From contig NZ_VLNY01000008.1 in NCBI RefSeq assembly GCF_008297975.1, positions 124,001-188,000 on the forward strand: 64,000 nt of DNA, written 5' to 3'. The notes below the pieces were generated by a model. It searched no databases, was not told where the DNA came from, and saw nothing but the letters and a program-made list of their open reading frames with translations. Every line of letters starts with the position of its first letter. Within the stretch, counting starts at the first letter, position 1. This DNA is from Antrihabitans cavernicola (GTDB taxonomy: Bacteria > Actinomycetota > Actinomycetes > Mycobacteriales > Mycobacteriaceae). The position numbers and the translations under genes are program-made. Below are positions 1-8,856 of the stretch, piece by piece.

Positions 1-691
1 TTACAGCGTCGAATCCGACTCGCTCTTCGCTGCCGAGAAGATTCCGGAGCTGGTCAACTATCTGGCCCGGCGCCGCGGGATGCTGACGTCGAATGTCGGC
101 GAGGCATACGGATTCGTCCGCAGCCGTGCGGATTTGGCGTTCCCCGACCTGGAATTGATCTTCGCGCCTGCCCCGTTCTTCGACGAAGGCCTGATTCCGC
201 ACCCGGCGCACGCGGTCGGATTGGGAACGATCCTGTTGAAGCCGGAGAGCACGGGCAAGATTTCGTTGCGATCGGCGGACCCAACCGACAAGCCGATCAT
301 CGACCCGCGCTACCTCAGCGATTCGGGTGGCGTCGACCGCGCTGCGATGTTGGAGGGGCTGCGAATCTGTACCACCATCGCGTCGGCTCCCTCGTTGAAG
401 AAAGAGCTGGGAGATCTTGTGCGCCCGGCTGTCTCGCCGCAGACGTCCGCCGAAGACATGCTGGCCGAGGCGTTGGAGAAGTTGTCGCACACGCTCTATC
501 ACCCGGTCGGAACCTGCCGAATGGGCACCGACCCCGCCAGCGTCGTCACGCCCGAGTTGCGGGTACGCGGAGTGGAAGGTCTTCGCGTCGCGGATGCCTC
601 CGTGATGCCGACGATCATCCGCGGCCACACCCATGCGCCGTCGATGGTGATCGGAGCCAAGGCGGCAGATCTGATCGCCCGCTCGCGTTAG
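1..691 (+). CDS. GMC-family FAD oxidoreductase, C-terminal part
   Basis: The reading frame is open from base 2 and ends at TAG 689-691, so the gene starts before the window and about 229 C-terminal codons are visible. They match the substrate-binding and C-terminal part of glucose-methanol-choline flavoenzymes (choline/alcohol dehydrogenase type). The two family active-site segments are present: YHPVGTCRMG, with the first catalytic His at about 500-502, and RGHTHAPSMVIG, with a His at about 632-634 where choline enzymes carry Asn. The missing N-terminus would hold the FAD Rossmann fold. Substrate cannot be told. The SRPBCC gene begins 2 nt after the stop, so the two are probably co-transcribed. 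Confidence 0.93.
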   Translation, partial: YSVESDSLFAAEKIPELVNYLARRRGMLTSNVGEAYGFVRSRADLAFPDLELIFAPAPFFDEGLIPHPAHAVGLGTILLKPESTGKISLRSADPTDKPIIDPRYLSDSGGVDRAAMLEGLRICTTIASAPSLKKELGDLVRPAVSPQTSAEDMLAEALEKLSHTLYHPVGTCRMGTDPASVVTPELRVRGVEGLRVADASVMPTIIRGHTHAPSMVIGAKAADLIARSR

Positions 692-693
692 AG

Positions 694-1167
694 TTGTCGG
701 CGATGACCGCCGATCAGAATCTCGTCACTGTGCAGCGGACGATCGCTGCGCCGCCGGACGCCATCTTCGCTCTGCTGGTCGATCCACGACGGCATCGCGA
801 GTTCGATGGCTCCGGCGCTGTGCGCTCGCCCAAGGGCGCCTCGACGCCGCTCACGCTCGGCAGCCGCTTCGGCATGTCGATGTACGCCGGTGTGCCCTAC
901 TCGATGGTGAGCACCGTGGTGGAGTTCGAGCTGGACCGCACCATCGCCTGGCAAACCAACGGACCGACTGCGTTCGGTAAATTCGTTGCAGGTCGCATCT
1001 GGCGGTATCGGCTGGAGCCTGTCGCGGGTGGCACCGCGGTCAGTGAAACTTGGGACATCTCGCAGGAATCACGGCTGACCAAGCCGATCATCAGAGGTCA
1101 GGGGCCTCAGCGCGCCAAAGATATGGCCGCCACGCTGGAGCGAATCGAATCAATCGTGACGCGCTGA
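694..1167 (+). CDS. SRPBCC (START-like) family protein
   Basis: A 157-residue protein with the helix-grip pattern of SRPBCC proteins: an N-terminal strand (TVQRTIAAPPDAIFALLVDP), a central antiparallel sheet and a long C-terminal helix starting near GPQRAKDMAATLERI. The family binds hydrophobic ligands in a deep cavity; no ligand can be assigned. The start is either TTG at 694, 2 nt after the upstream stop and so likely translationally coupled, or ATG at 703, which shortens the protein by three residues. Close packing with the GMC oxidoreductase suggests an operon, possibly acting on the same lipophilic compound (inference). Confidence 0.8.
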   Translation: MSAMTADQNLVTVQRTIAAPPDAIFALLVDPRRHREFDGSGAVRSPKGASTPLTLGSRFGMSMYAGVPYSMVSTVVEFELDRTIAWQTNGPTAFGKFVAGRIWRYRLEPVAGGTAVSETWDISQESRLTKPIIRGQGPQRAKDMAATLERIESIVTR

Positions 1168-1317
1168 CCGCGTCGTTGTCGCTCGACTGCGCCATCCGCG
1201 ATCAATCAGCTATCATCAAAACCAACCACGAGTTCGATTAAACGGTTGCTTTCCACATGGATGATTGTTTAGGCTTCCAGAACAGGTTGCCTGGTTTTAA
1301 AGGAAAGTAGCTCATCA

Positions 1318-1331
1318 GTTGAAATATCAAC
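1318..1331. promoter_or_regulatory. 14-bp palindrome at the start of the HTH regulator gene
   Basis: GTTGA-AATA-TCAAC is a perfect dyad ending 3 nt before the TTG start at 1335, inside an AT-rich leader (about 1200-1334) that is unlike its surroundings. AGGAAAG at 1301-1307 may be the ribosome-binding site. The position would suit autoregulation by the downstream HTH protein; this is inference from position only. Confidence 0.35.
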
Positions 1332-1334
1332 TTT

Positions 1335-2084
1335 TTGAGTGCCAGGCAATCGGCTGATCGGCTGTCAACTGTTCTCCAACAAGGATATTCGCGGGAGGGG
1401 TACACCATTTCGTCGGAATCTTGGCCACGACGTCGACTGCTGGCGCTCCTGCGTGGAGCTGATCATCCGCTCGGCGCACAAGAACTGGCCGAATTGACAG
1501 GTCAGCACGTCACCACCGTTCGGTTCCACCTGGACGTGCTGACGAAGGACTCGCTGGTCCGCCAGCTCCAGCAACCACCGCGCGGTCGTGGTCGACCGCG
1601 TATCGGTTACACGGCGATTCAGCGGTCCGTCGGGTACCAAGAACTCGCTCAGGTACTCGCGGAGCGCCTCGGTGCCGATCCGCGCCGTCGCCTCGACGCT
1701 TCTGTCACCGCAGGTCGGGCGTGGGGAGCGAAGGTAGACGATTGCGAACGTCCGGTCGAGACGCTCGACGACGCCCGCGAAGTGGCGACGACGCTGTCCG
1801 CGGAACTTGGCTTCGCGCCGGAGCAGGGCGGCATCACGTCCGACGAGGACGAGACCGCCACCATTCGGTTCACCGCGTGCCCGCTGCGCGAGTTGGCCCG
1901 GACGCACTCCGAAGTGGTGTGCGGTGTGCACCTCGGCATGCTGCGCGAGGTGCTGGATCGTTCGGGTAAGCCGGGCGCCATCACGGCAAGCCTGCACCCG
2001 TTCGTCGAACCGGAACTCTGTCTTGCACGCCTCAGCACAACGGCGACCATCCGGGAACGGACGCCGACCGCCGCAACCGGTTAG
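1335..2084 (+). CDS. HTH regulator, ArsR/DeoR-like with SufR-type C-terminal domain
   Basis: A 249-residue regulator. A winged helix-turn-helix spans about residues 28-85 (RRRLLALLRG, then TGQHVTTVRFHLDVLTKDSLV and a basic wing RGRGRPRIGY). The C-terminal half ends with CPLRELARTHSEVVCGVHLG, the Cys-containing signature of SufR-like members of COG2345, which in characterised proteins can hold an Fe-S cluster. It may therefore sense iron or redox state, but cluster binding here is inference. The first in-frame start is TTG at 1335; the sequence before residue 28 is poorly constrained. It converges with the transglutaminase gene, sharing 4 nt at the two stops. Confidence 0.82.
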   Translation: MSARQSADRLSTVLQQGYSREGYTISSESWPRRRLLALLRGADHPLGAQELAELTGQHVTTVRFHLDVLTKDSLVRQLQQPPRGRGRPRIGYTAIQRSVGYQELAQVLAERLGADPRRRLDASVTAGRAWGAKVDDCERPVETLDDAREVATTLSAELGFAPEQGGITSDEDETATIRFTACPLRELARTHSEVVCGVHLGMLREVLDRSGKPGAITASLHPFVEPELCLARLSTTATIRERTPTAATG

Positions 2085-2884
2085 CCGATCGACACCAATT
2101 CGGTGACATCGTCCTTGGGGAGTTCGCCATCGACGGTCGCCTGCACCCACGCGTAATTCATGAAGATGCCGCCGCCATGGTTGTCGAGGAAGGCGGTATC
2201 CGCCGCGTCGCGACCGGTGGCAATGCGGACCAGTGTCGAACGCGGCGCGAGCGCGGTGGAATCGACCACGCGCCACTGGCCGTCGACGAATGCCTCGGCG
2301 ACGGCGTGAAAGTCCATCGGCCTGCAGCCGGGCGCGTACACCGCCACCATCCGTGCGGGCACCTTGACCGCGCGCAGCAGCGCGACGACGAGGTGGGTGT
2401 AGTCGCGGCACACGCCGGTGCCCGCCAGCAGAGTGTCGGTGGCGCCGTCGATGGGATCGCTGCTCCCCGGTAGGTAGCGCAATCGCGACCCCACCCACGA
2501 GCTGACCTTCTCGAGCAGCAGCGGCCCGCCGACATAGCTGCCGAATTCCGTTGCAGCGAAACCGAAGAACTTGTCCGACTCGGCGTATCGGCTGGGCCGC
2601 AGATACTGCGACTGGTCCTGCTCTGTCACAGGGGCGGGTTCGGCCCGGCCCACGACGGTGGCCTTGTAATCGACCTTCACCATGCCCTTGTCGACGTCGA
2701 GAAGGTGAATGCGAGTGCCGTGGCTGCCGCTGATCTCCCGGGCTTCGACCGGCTTACCGTCCAGCTCCACGGACAGGGTCTCGGTTACCTCGGCACCCGG
2801 ATGCGGTGCGACGGCGATCTGGAATTCGAGTCGCGTCGCCGCCAGCACGTTGACACCGATCTGGCATGCCACATCACGCTTCAT
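2081..2884 (-). CDS. Transglutaminase-like domain protein
   Basis: A 267-residue cytoplasmic protein without a signal peptide. The papain-like triad of the transglutaminase core is visible: Cys in GVCRDYTH (about residue 158), His in MDFHAVAEAF (about 192) and Asp in WRVVDSTAL (about 207). The N-terminal third is a beta-rich region typical of this bacterial family, members of which are usually proteases or amidases rather than protein cross-linkers. The start at 2884 lies 10 nt after the stop of the upstream SCO6745-family gene, so the two form an operon. Substrate is unknown. Confidence 0.88.
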   Translation of the reverse strand: MKRDVACQIGVNVLAATRLEFQIAVAPHPGAEVTETLSVELDGKPVEAREISGSHGTRIHLLDVDKGMVKVDYKATVVGRAEPAPVTEQDQSQYLRPSRYAESDKFFGFAATEFGSYVGGPLLLEKVSSWVGSRLRYLPGSSDPIDGATDTLLAGTGVCRDYTHLVVALLRAVKVPARMVAVYAPGCRPMDFHAVAEAFVDGQWRVVDSTALAPRSTLVRIATGRDAADTAFLDNHGGGIFMNYAWVQATVDGELPKDDVTELVSIG

Positions 2885-2894
2885 CTATTTGCCT

Positions 2895-3782
2895 TCAGGT
2901 TGTTCGATCCGAGGATTGCGGGCGACCCCACTTCGGGCCGAAGGCCTCACGCGGGAAAATGCCCGATTTCATGATCGTGCCACCGATCGGTCGGTACAGC
3001 TCCGCGAGCCGTCGCAGACCGTCGTCGCCCAGTTCCGACCACGGTGCCAAGGCGAGATCGTCGGTGAGGTCTTCGGCGGCGTTGCGGATCTCCGTGCCGA
3101 GCTCGGTCAGCGAGCCCGAGCCGTCGAGGATGTCGCGGTCGCGCAATCCCGCCACTGCATCGTTCCACTGCTCGTCCGACCAGCCCCGCAGGGTCTTTGC
3201 GGTTTGTTCGGTGAAGCCGGCGCCTGTCGCGGAGTGCGTGATAAGTGCTTCGATCCCGCCCAGCCCGACGGCGAGTAGGGCTGCGAGGTGACCGTCGCCG
3301 CGGAATTCCCGCAGCAGGGTGAACGAATGCCACAGCGACATGTGCGGTTCGGACGGCCTGGGAAGCTGGGCGTGAGCCGCGTAGAGCGATCGTCCCTCGG
3401 GGGTGGCGGCGTCCGCCGCGATGGCCGCGATCTCCGCGGCTTCGGCGAGGTCCGGAGACGCGATGTGGTCCGGTCCGAGCACTCGGCGCAGGGCGGCATC
3501 GATACCGGCGTAGCGGGCTTCGGTAATTGCCTGCGGTGTCGCGAAGGTCCAGGCATCGGGTATCGACTTCGCGACGAGATCCGGGTTGAAGTTGTAGAAG
3601 GTCGCTGCAACGACGCCGGCACCCACCGCGCCCATCGGTGCCGAACGCGATGCGAAATAGCACATTCGGCTGCCGCGCAATCCCGCCGCGATCAAGTGCT
3701 CCGCGACCTCGGGCGCAAAATAGCCGAGCGCGTGATACGACTCGAAGGCTCGGGCATGCTTGCCTGCGTACTGAGCGTCCAT
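2895..3782 (-). CDS. SCO6745-family protein (SalK-like)
   Basis: A 295-residue protein of a family common in actinobacteria. Landmarks are the N-terminal MDAQYAGKHARAFESYHALGY, MCYFASRSAPMGAVGAGVVAATFYNFNP, and the C-terminal repeat of helices with a winged-helix look (LRDRDILDGSGSLTELGTEI). ATG at 3782 fits the family start; more upstream in-frame starts only add unrelated sequence. No enzymatic motif is visible and no function is established for the family. It precedes and probably shares a transcript with the transglutaminase gene. Confidence 0.8.
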   Translation of the reverse strand: MDAQYAGKHARAFESYHALGYFAPEVAEHLIAAGLRGSRMCYFASRSAPMGAVGAGVVAATFYNFNPDLVAKSIPDAWTFATPQAITEARYAGIDAALRRVLGPDHIASPDLAEAAEIAAIAADAATPEGRSLYAAHAQLPRPSEPHMSLWHSFTLLREFRGDGHLAALLAVGLGGIEALITHSATGAGFTEQTAKTLRGWSDEQWNDAVAGLRDRDILDGSGSLTELGTEIRNAAEDLTDDLALAPWSELGDDGLRRLAELYRPIGGTIMKSGIFPREAFGPKWGRPQSSDRTT

Positions 3783-3883
3783 GCACCGCACGGTACCGCG
3801 ACCGGGTATTCGGCACTCGCTCACAGCCTCTCGGTACACAGAGTGTGCGCGTAGTGTTCGACGAAACCGACCCCGGAGGTGCG

Positions 3884-4558
3884 ATGATCGAGGCAGTTCG
3901 AGCGTTGTACCGCCCCGTGCGCAACTACTTCGTCGCAGCTCCGGCCACCCTCGTCTACCTCTTTTCGCTGCTGGTCAACTGGGTGACGCTGCGCGGCGCC
4001 GACCAGCGGGTGACTCACCGGCTGATCGTCAGCGCGTCGACCAACCTCGACAACATGCGCAAGGAACCGTTGCAGGTACTCATCGCCTCGGCATTCTGGT
4101 CCGACTCCACCGCGTTTCCGTGGCTGCTGATCCTGGAATTCTTGGTGGTGCTCGCTGCGGCCGAGCGCGCGTTGGGAACGCGACGTGCGATAGCGATCTT
4201 CGCTGCTGGCCATGTCGGTGCGACGCTGATCACCGTCACCGGAATCGCCTACGCGGTGAAGCACGAGATGATTCCCGAGCGGATCGCGCGGACATCCGAT
4301 GTCGGCACCAGCTACGGATTCTTCGCTGTCACCGCAGCTTTCGTCTCGACGATGCCCAAAGTTCCTCGGGTGGTGCTGAGCGCCGGGTTGGTGATCTATC
4401 TGGTGATCGCTGCGTGGCGAGGGCAGGGATTCACCGACTACGGCCACTTGGCCGCATTGGCAATCGGTTTCTCCGCATATCCTGTGGGAAGGCTGGCAGT
4501 CCGGCTGTTTCGGCGTCGGTCCACGGAAGCGGTGCACACGGTGGAGGCAGTGGGATGA
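3884..4558 (+). CDS. Rhomboid-like intramembrane serine protease
   Basis: A 224-residue integral membrane protein with about six hydrophobic segments. The rhomboid catalytic dyad is plausible: Ser143 in GTSYG and His188 in DYGHLAALAIG, both within membrane segments, so it may be active although it is shorter and more divergent than classical rhomboids. ATG 3884 is preceded by GGAGGT at 3875-3880, three nt upstream; GTG at 3854 would add ten residues. The stop overlaps the DedA start by ATGA, implying translational coupling. Substrate is unknown. Confidence 0.82.
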   Translation: MIEAVRALYRPVRNYFVAAPATLVYLFSLLVNWVTLRGADQRVTHRLIVSASTNLDNMRKEPLQVLIASAFWSDSTAFPWLLILEFLVVLAAAERALGTRRAIAIFAAGHVGATLITVTGIAYAVKHEMIPERIARTSDVGTSYGFFAVTAAFVSTMPKVPRVVLSAGLVIYLVIAAWRGQGFTDYGHLAALAIGFSAYPVGRLAVRLFRRRSTEAVHTVEAVG

Positions 4559-5169
4559 ATTCGATCGTGGAGCGGGTGCTCGACGTATCGCCGATATGGG
4601 TGTTCCTCGTCGTCGGCGCGATCGTGTTCGCCGAGGACGCGCTGTTCGTCGGCTTCGTGCTGCCGGGTGAGACGGCCGCGATCATCGGCGGTGTCGACGC
4701 GTCCCGCGGGCATGTCAACCTGATCGCGATGATCGTGGTGGTGGTCGCGGCGGCGATCATCGGCGATACCGTCGGATACGAGGTCGGTAAGCACGGCGGG
4801 CCTCGGATCATGGAGATGTCGGTGTTGGACAAACACCGTGACCGCCTGGAGAAGGCGCAGGACATGCTCGCTCGACGCGGCGGAATCGCTGTATTCCTGG
4901 GCAGATTCACCGCGTTCTTCCGTGCCGTGATGCCTGCATTGGCCGGTCTGTCCCGCATGCCATATCGGCGGTTCGTCACCTACAACGCGCTCGGCGGACT
5001 GACCTGGGGCATCGGTTGCGTGCTGCTGGGATTCGCCGCAGGCAACTCCTACGAGGCCGTTGCGAAGACCGCAGGGCGAGTCAGCGCACTGGTGGTCGCC
5101 GCCATCGTGGTGATCGGGATCGTGATCTGGCAGGTGCGCAAGCGGAGAAGCGACACCGAGTCCGTCTAG
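4555..5169 (+). CDS. DedA-family membrane protein (SNARE-associated/VTT domain)
   Basis: A 204-residue membrane protein with the DedA layout: N-terminal membrane segment, the acidic FAEDALFVGFVLPGE motif (residues about 23-37), the re-entrant VGYEVGKHGG region, the basic FLGRFTAFFRAVMPALAGLSRM segment (each part seen separately) and two C-terminal membrane helices. DedA proteins act in membrane homeostasis, some as undecaprenyl-phosphate or phospholipid flippases. Its ATG overlaps the rhomboid stop by 4 nt, so both are made from one message. A short charged tail follows the last helix. Confidence 0.9.
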   Translation: MNSIVERVLDVSPIWVFLVVGAIVFAEDALFVGFVLPGETAAIIGGVDASRGHVNLIAMIVVVVAAAIIGDTVGYEVGKHGGPRIMEMSVLDKHRDRLEKAQDMLARRGGIAVFLGRFTAFFRAVMPALAGLSRMPYRRFVTYNALGGLTWGIGCVLLGFAAGNSYEAVAKTAGRVSALVVAAIVVIGIVIWQVRKRRSDTESV

Positions 5170-5193
5170 CGGATCGGCGTTGCAGGGGGGCAT

Positions 5194-6021
5194 GTGGTTG
5201 CGGTAACCGGTCTGTACTACTACCCGGTGAAAGGGTGTGTGGCAGTAGCGGCGTCGTCGCTCGCGGTGTCGGCGACAGGACCGCGGCACGATCGCTCGTT
5301 CATGGTGGTCGATCGCGACGGCGTGTTCCGGAGCCAGCGCGGACTACCGGCGCTGGCCGTGATCGAACCCGAGATCGGTTCGGCTGGTGACCGATTGGTG
5401 CTTCGTGCGCCGGGCGCCACGGACCTGGCGATCGATGTTCGGTCCGATGGCGACACCTGTGGTGTCGAACTGTTCGGCGCACCGTTTCCCGCGATCGATC
5501 AGGGTGACGATGTTGCCGACTGGCTCACCGACGTTCTCGGCGAACCGAGCAGATTGGTGCGTGTGCCACCGGATCATCACCGCGTGTCTGCTGGTTACGT
5601 CTCCGGCAGTGCGGGATTCGCCGACAGCGGGGCACTCACGCTGCTGTCGGAGTCGTCACTCGCGCTGCTGGATCGGCAAATCCGGGCGGGCAATGGCGAG
5701 CCGGTGCCGATGAATCGATTCCGCGGAAACATCGTGGTCGAGGGTTGGCCGGAGGCGCATGCGGAGGACCGAATCCGCGAACTGACGATCGGCGACGCGC
5801 GATTGGGCTTTCTGAAGCTCGATATCCGTTGTGCCGTAACGGTTGTGGATCAGCGGACGGGTCGACGATCCGGTCCGGAACCGCTGAAGACGCTGGCGCG
5901 ATATCGACGCGTCGAGCAGGGCGGTGTAACGTTCGGGATCAAGCTGTCGGTGATCGCAGGCGGGACCATCTCGGTGGGCGACGAATTGCTGGTGGAGCAG
6001 TGGGAGTCAGTCAGCGGGTAG
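5194..6021 (+). CDS. MOSC domain protein with N-terminal beta-barrel
   Basis: A 275-residue protein with the MOSC N-terminal barrel (VTGLYYYPVKGC, residues 4-15) and a C-terminal MOSC domain carrying the conserved Cys213 in KLDIRCAVTVVDQ. MOSC proteins handle molybdenum cofactor sulfur or act as amidoxime-type reductases (MARC, YcbX, YiiM). No ferredoxin domain is fused here, unlike YcbX. The start is GTG 5194 with a G-rich ribosome-binding site just upstream (CAGGGGGGCAT). It follows DedA by 24 nt and may share its transcript. Its end overlaps the ABC1 kinase gene on the other strand by 15 nt. Confidence 0.88.
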   Translation: MVAVTGLYYYPVKGCVAVAASSLAVSATGPRHDRSFMVVDRDGVFRSQRGLPALAVIEPEIGSAGDRLVLRAPGATDLAIDVRSDGDTCGVELFGAPFPAIDQGDDVADWLTDVLGEPSRLVRVPPDHHRVSAGYVSGSAGFADSGALTLLSESSLALLDRQIRAGNGEPVPMNRFRGNIVVEGWPEAHAEDRIRELTIGDARLGFLKLDIRCAVTVVDQRTGRRSGPEPLKTLARYRRVEQGGVTFGIKLSVIAGGTISVGDELLVEQWESVSG

Positions 6022-7488
6022 TTCGGTACCGTCCGTGGCCGACTTTTCCGCAACTGCCTCGGGAAAGATGTTGCGGTACAAGAAGAGATCGCGTCCCAGA
6101 TTCCAGTCGGGTGCCAGTTCGACCGCGTAGCGCTCGAAGTAGCCGATCTGCTTGCCCAGCAGTACCAGTGCCTCGGGGCTGGACATGTTCCATTGCCGAC
6201 CGATCTCGATCAGCCCCATGATCAGCCCGGTGATCTTCATGCTCGCCAGATCGCTTGCGATCAGCGGGGCGAGCGCCGCTTGCAGGTCGTTGCCGAATCG
6301 GTCGTCGCCGATGTCGATACCCCTCGCGTAGCCGAGGTCGCGCATGCCTTTCGCGACCCGACTGAAGTCGCCGTCGATCGCGTTGGCGTAGAACAGGTCC
6401 CGCATGATTTTGCGCCACACCTGCGGCAGTTCGCCGACGATGCCGAAGTCCAGGAGGGCGAGTCTGCCGTCGTCGAGCACCCACAGATTGCCTGCATGGA
6501 CGTCACCGTGGAACGGGCCGTGCACGATCACCGATTCGAGCCACGCCTTCACACCACGCCTGATCAACATCTCGGTATCGAGGTCGCGGCCGATCAGTTC
6601 CTCGAACCGATCGAGCGGAATGCCGAACATGCGCTCCATGCAAATCGTGCGCGGACCGCAGTAGTCCCAATAGATTTCAGGTGCCGTGACGCCGGTGTTG
6701 TCGCCGAAGACGCCGAAGTTGGCGCGGATCTGGTCTTGTCGCGTTGCCTCGACCGCACTGTTCAGCTCGGTCATGGTTGCGTGGTGCAGATCGCGAATGA
6801 TGGCGGTGGCATTGGCAATTCGGAAGAACTCGAAGTGGCGCTCCAACGACCTGGCGATCCGATAGGCGGCGCGTAGGTCGACCACCATGCGGCGCGCGAT
6901 GTCGGGTCGTTGCACCTTGATCACGGCTTGGCGGCCGTCGTCGAGCACGCACGCATGCACCTGTGCAACCGATGCGGCGGAGAGTGGAACGTCGTCGAAT
7001 TCCTTGAACAGCTTCGATATCGGGTGTCCGAGGTCGGCTTCGATCATCTTTCGCGCTTGCGCCGCGCGGAACGGCGGCACCTCGTCGAGACATCGCAGAC
7101 ACGCGTCGGCCAATGGGCGCGGGAAGACGCCAGACGACGAGGCCATCAACTGACCCATCTTGACGAAGGTGGGCCCGAGCCTCATCAGGCCGTCCACCAC
7201 GCCCTCGGACGCCGCGTCCGCAATGCCGCGATCGCCGCGGCGGAAGATCCACTTCGCGGTCGACAGAGCCGTTGTGGTTGTCAGGGTCGCGCAGGCGACG
7301 GCCACGCGGGTGAGTTCGGTGAGCCCGAAGACTGCCAGCGCCGGTTCGCGTACCACCAAGGCTTCCGGCGGTGGACCTCCAGCGAACGGTCCGAGAGCGC
7401 GTGGGACGAGCTGGATCGGTCGGGTGCGGCGTCCGGACCGCGTGGCGGAACCCCGCGGCGACATTGCCGAAGATGGGGACTCGCTCAT
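6007..7488 (-). CDS. ABC1/UbiB atypical kinase
   Basis: A 493-residue protein of the ABC1/ADCK/UbiB family. Seen in order: KMGQ (residues 110-113), the Ala-rich loop SAASVAQVH (170-178) in place of a P-loop, Lys191 in VIKVQRP, HGDVHAGN (327-334) and DFG (347-349). This protein-kinase-like fold binds ATP and supports quinone or lipid metabolism; several members are ATPases rather than protein kinases. There is no clear C-terminal membrane helix as in UbiB. The first 45 residues are basic and low in complexity. It is a monocistronic-looking gene facing the MOSC gene. Confidence 0.92.
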   Translation of the reverse strand: MSESPSSAMSPRGSATRSGRRTRPIQLVPRALGPFAGGPPPEALVVREPALAVFGLTELTRVAVACATLTTTTALSTAKWIFRRGDRGIADAASEGVVDGLMRLGPTFVKMGQLMASSSGVFPRPLADACLRCLDEVPPFRAAQARKMIEADLGHPISKLFKEFDDVPLSAASVAQVHACVLDDGRQAVIKVQRPDIARRMVVDLRAAYRIARSLERHFEFFRIANATAIIRDLHHATMTELNSAVEATRQDQIRANFGVFGDNTGVTAPEIYWDYCGPRTICMERMFGIPLDRFEELIGRDLDTEMLIRRGVKAWLESVIVHGPFHGDVHAGNLWVLDDGRLALLDFGIVGELPQVWRKIMRDLFYANAIDGDFSRVAKGMRDLGYARGIDIGDDRFGNDLQAALAPLIASDLASMKITGLIMGLIEIGRQWNMSSPEALVLLGKQIGYFERYAVELAPDWNLGRDLFLYRNIFPEAVAEKSATDGTELPAD

Positions 7489-7596
7489 CTACTCTCCCGT
7501 GACGTCCTGGTTGTCAGGTCGGTCCTGCCCACCATCGTGACAGATTCAACGAGATTGCTACAGACCAGGTTTCCGGTTTGCAGAGCCGTGCAACTA

Positions 7597-8022
7597 CTAC
7601 TGCTTGTCGTTTACGACGCCGTCTGCGACAAGTCCAGCGTAGATGGCCTCGCTGACAGTGGTGACGGCCGACAGTGGCCGAATCATCACCGTGAAGGTGG
7701 AGATCTTTCCCGCGTCGTCGAGCTGGATCAGGTCCATGCCCTCCACCGCCTTGCCGTTGACCTTGGTCCGGAAATGCAGCATGTGACTCTCCGTCACGGG
7801 CCCGCCGTCGCCCTCTTCGCCCGTGCCTGCGAGCTGCCCGACGTAGCGAAAACCCTCGAACGTGCGCAGCAGCACCCGAAACACCGCGGCCGTGACCGCC
7901 TTGCCTTCGAACGGTCGGAACTTCACCGGGCTGTAGAAGCGAACGTCGTCGGCGAACAGCGCGGTGATGGCGTCGTGATCGACGGTTTCGACGGCGGTGC
8001 GGAACTCGTCGGCGGTGCTCAT
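7597..8022 (-). CDS. NTF2-like (SnoaL) fold protein
   Basis: A 141-residue protein with the NTF2/SnoaL cone fold pattern: an N-terminal helix pair (EFRTAVETVDHDAITALFADDVRF), FEGKAVTAAVF and a long sheet ending SHMLHFRTKVNGKAVEGMDLIQLDDAGKI-like segments. Such proteins are small isomerases, cyclases, hydratases or ligand carriers. Its ATG shares one nucleotide with the stop of the upstream short-chain dehydrogenase (TGATG), so the two are coupled. They probably act on the same small molecule, which cannot be named. Confidence 0.82.
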   Translation of the reverse strand: MSTADEFRTAVETVDHDAITALFADDVRFYSPVKFRPFEGKAVTAAVFRVLLRTFEGFRYVGQLAGTGEEGDGGPVTESHMLHFRTKVNGKAVEGMDLIQLDDAGKISTFTVMIRPLSAVTTVSEAIYAGLVADGVVNDKQ

Positions 8023-8831
8023 CAGCGGAGTCCCGGATGTTGCTTGGCGAGCACCGGAATGAGCAGCTTGTTCGGCACGAATTGCACCAACTTCGATGCG
8101 GCTCGGTTGACCAACCCGGGGATGGCGACCAGCTGCCCCTTGTCCAGGCCGTCGATGCCGACCTTGGCTACCGCTTCCGGCGTCAACCACATGACGCTGG
8201 GCAGGGCCGCTTCGGCGTCCTCCTTGGCGAAGCCGGCGCGCTCACCGAATCCGGTGTCGACCGGACCCGGGCACAGCACGGTCGTCGATACGCCGGTGCC
8301 GCGCAGCTCGCCAGCCAGGCTCTGCGTGTACGAGAGCACGAACGCCTTGCCCGCGCCGTAGCCCGCCTGACCGGGCAGCGGCTGGAATGCACCGGTGGAC
8401 CCCACGTTGAGGACCGCTCCCGAGCGGCGCGCGACCATCCCCGGGAGGAAGCGGCTGCACAGGTCGGCGACCGCAACCACGTCCACCTCGATCATGTTGA
8501 TCTCGGCCTCGGGATCCGATTTGTGGACCGGTCCGAGCGTCGACAGGCCTGCGCAGTTGACCAGGATGCTCGGCGTCAAGCTCAGGTCTTCGACGCGTCG
8601 CAGCAGGTCGGCGCGCTCGGTCCGGTCGGACAGGTCCGCGGCAAGCACATCCGCACGGACGCCGGATGCGTTGATCTCGTCCGCGAGATCCGTCAGTTTC
8701 TCGGCGTTGCGTGACACCAGGGTCACCTGCTGTCGACGGCTCGCGAGTTCGCGTGCGATAGCAACGCCGATCCCGGACGAGGCTCCGGTGACGACGGCGG
8801 TGCGGCCGGGTGCTGCGGCTGGAAGGCTCAT
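8022..8831 (-). CDS. Short-chain dehydrogenase/reductase (SDR)
   Basis: A 269-residue classical SDR. The cofactor motif TGASSGIG is at residues 15-22, the structural NCAG at about 92-95, and the catalytic Ser145, Tyr158 and Lys162 (YGAGK) are all present. Sequence after the first strand (VSRNAEKL) suggests NADP(H). The C-terminal part is hydrophobic (AASKLVQFVPNKLLIPVLAK), as in SDRs acting on lipophilic alcohols or ketones. It is followed directly by the coupled NTF2-like gene. Substrate unknown. Confidence 0.92.
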   Translation of the reverse strand: MSLPAAAPGRTAVVTGASSGIGVAIARELASRRQQVTLVSRNAEKLTDLADEINASGVRADVLAADLSDRTERADLLRRVEDLSLTPSILVNCAGLSTLGPVHKSDPEAEINMIEVDVVAVADLCSRFLPGMVARRSGAVLNVGSTGAFQPLPGQAGYGAGKAFVLSYTQSLAGELRGTGVSTTVLCPGPVDTGFGERAGFAKEDAEAALPSVMWLTPEAVAKVGIDGLDKGQLVAIPGLVNRAASKLVQFVPNKLLIPVLAKQHPGLR

Positions 8832-8856
8832 GCCGCCAGCCTAAGCGGAAGCTCGG

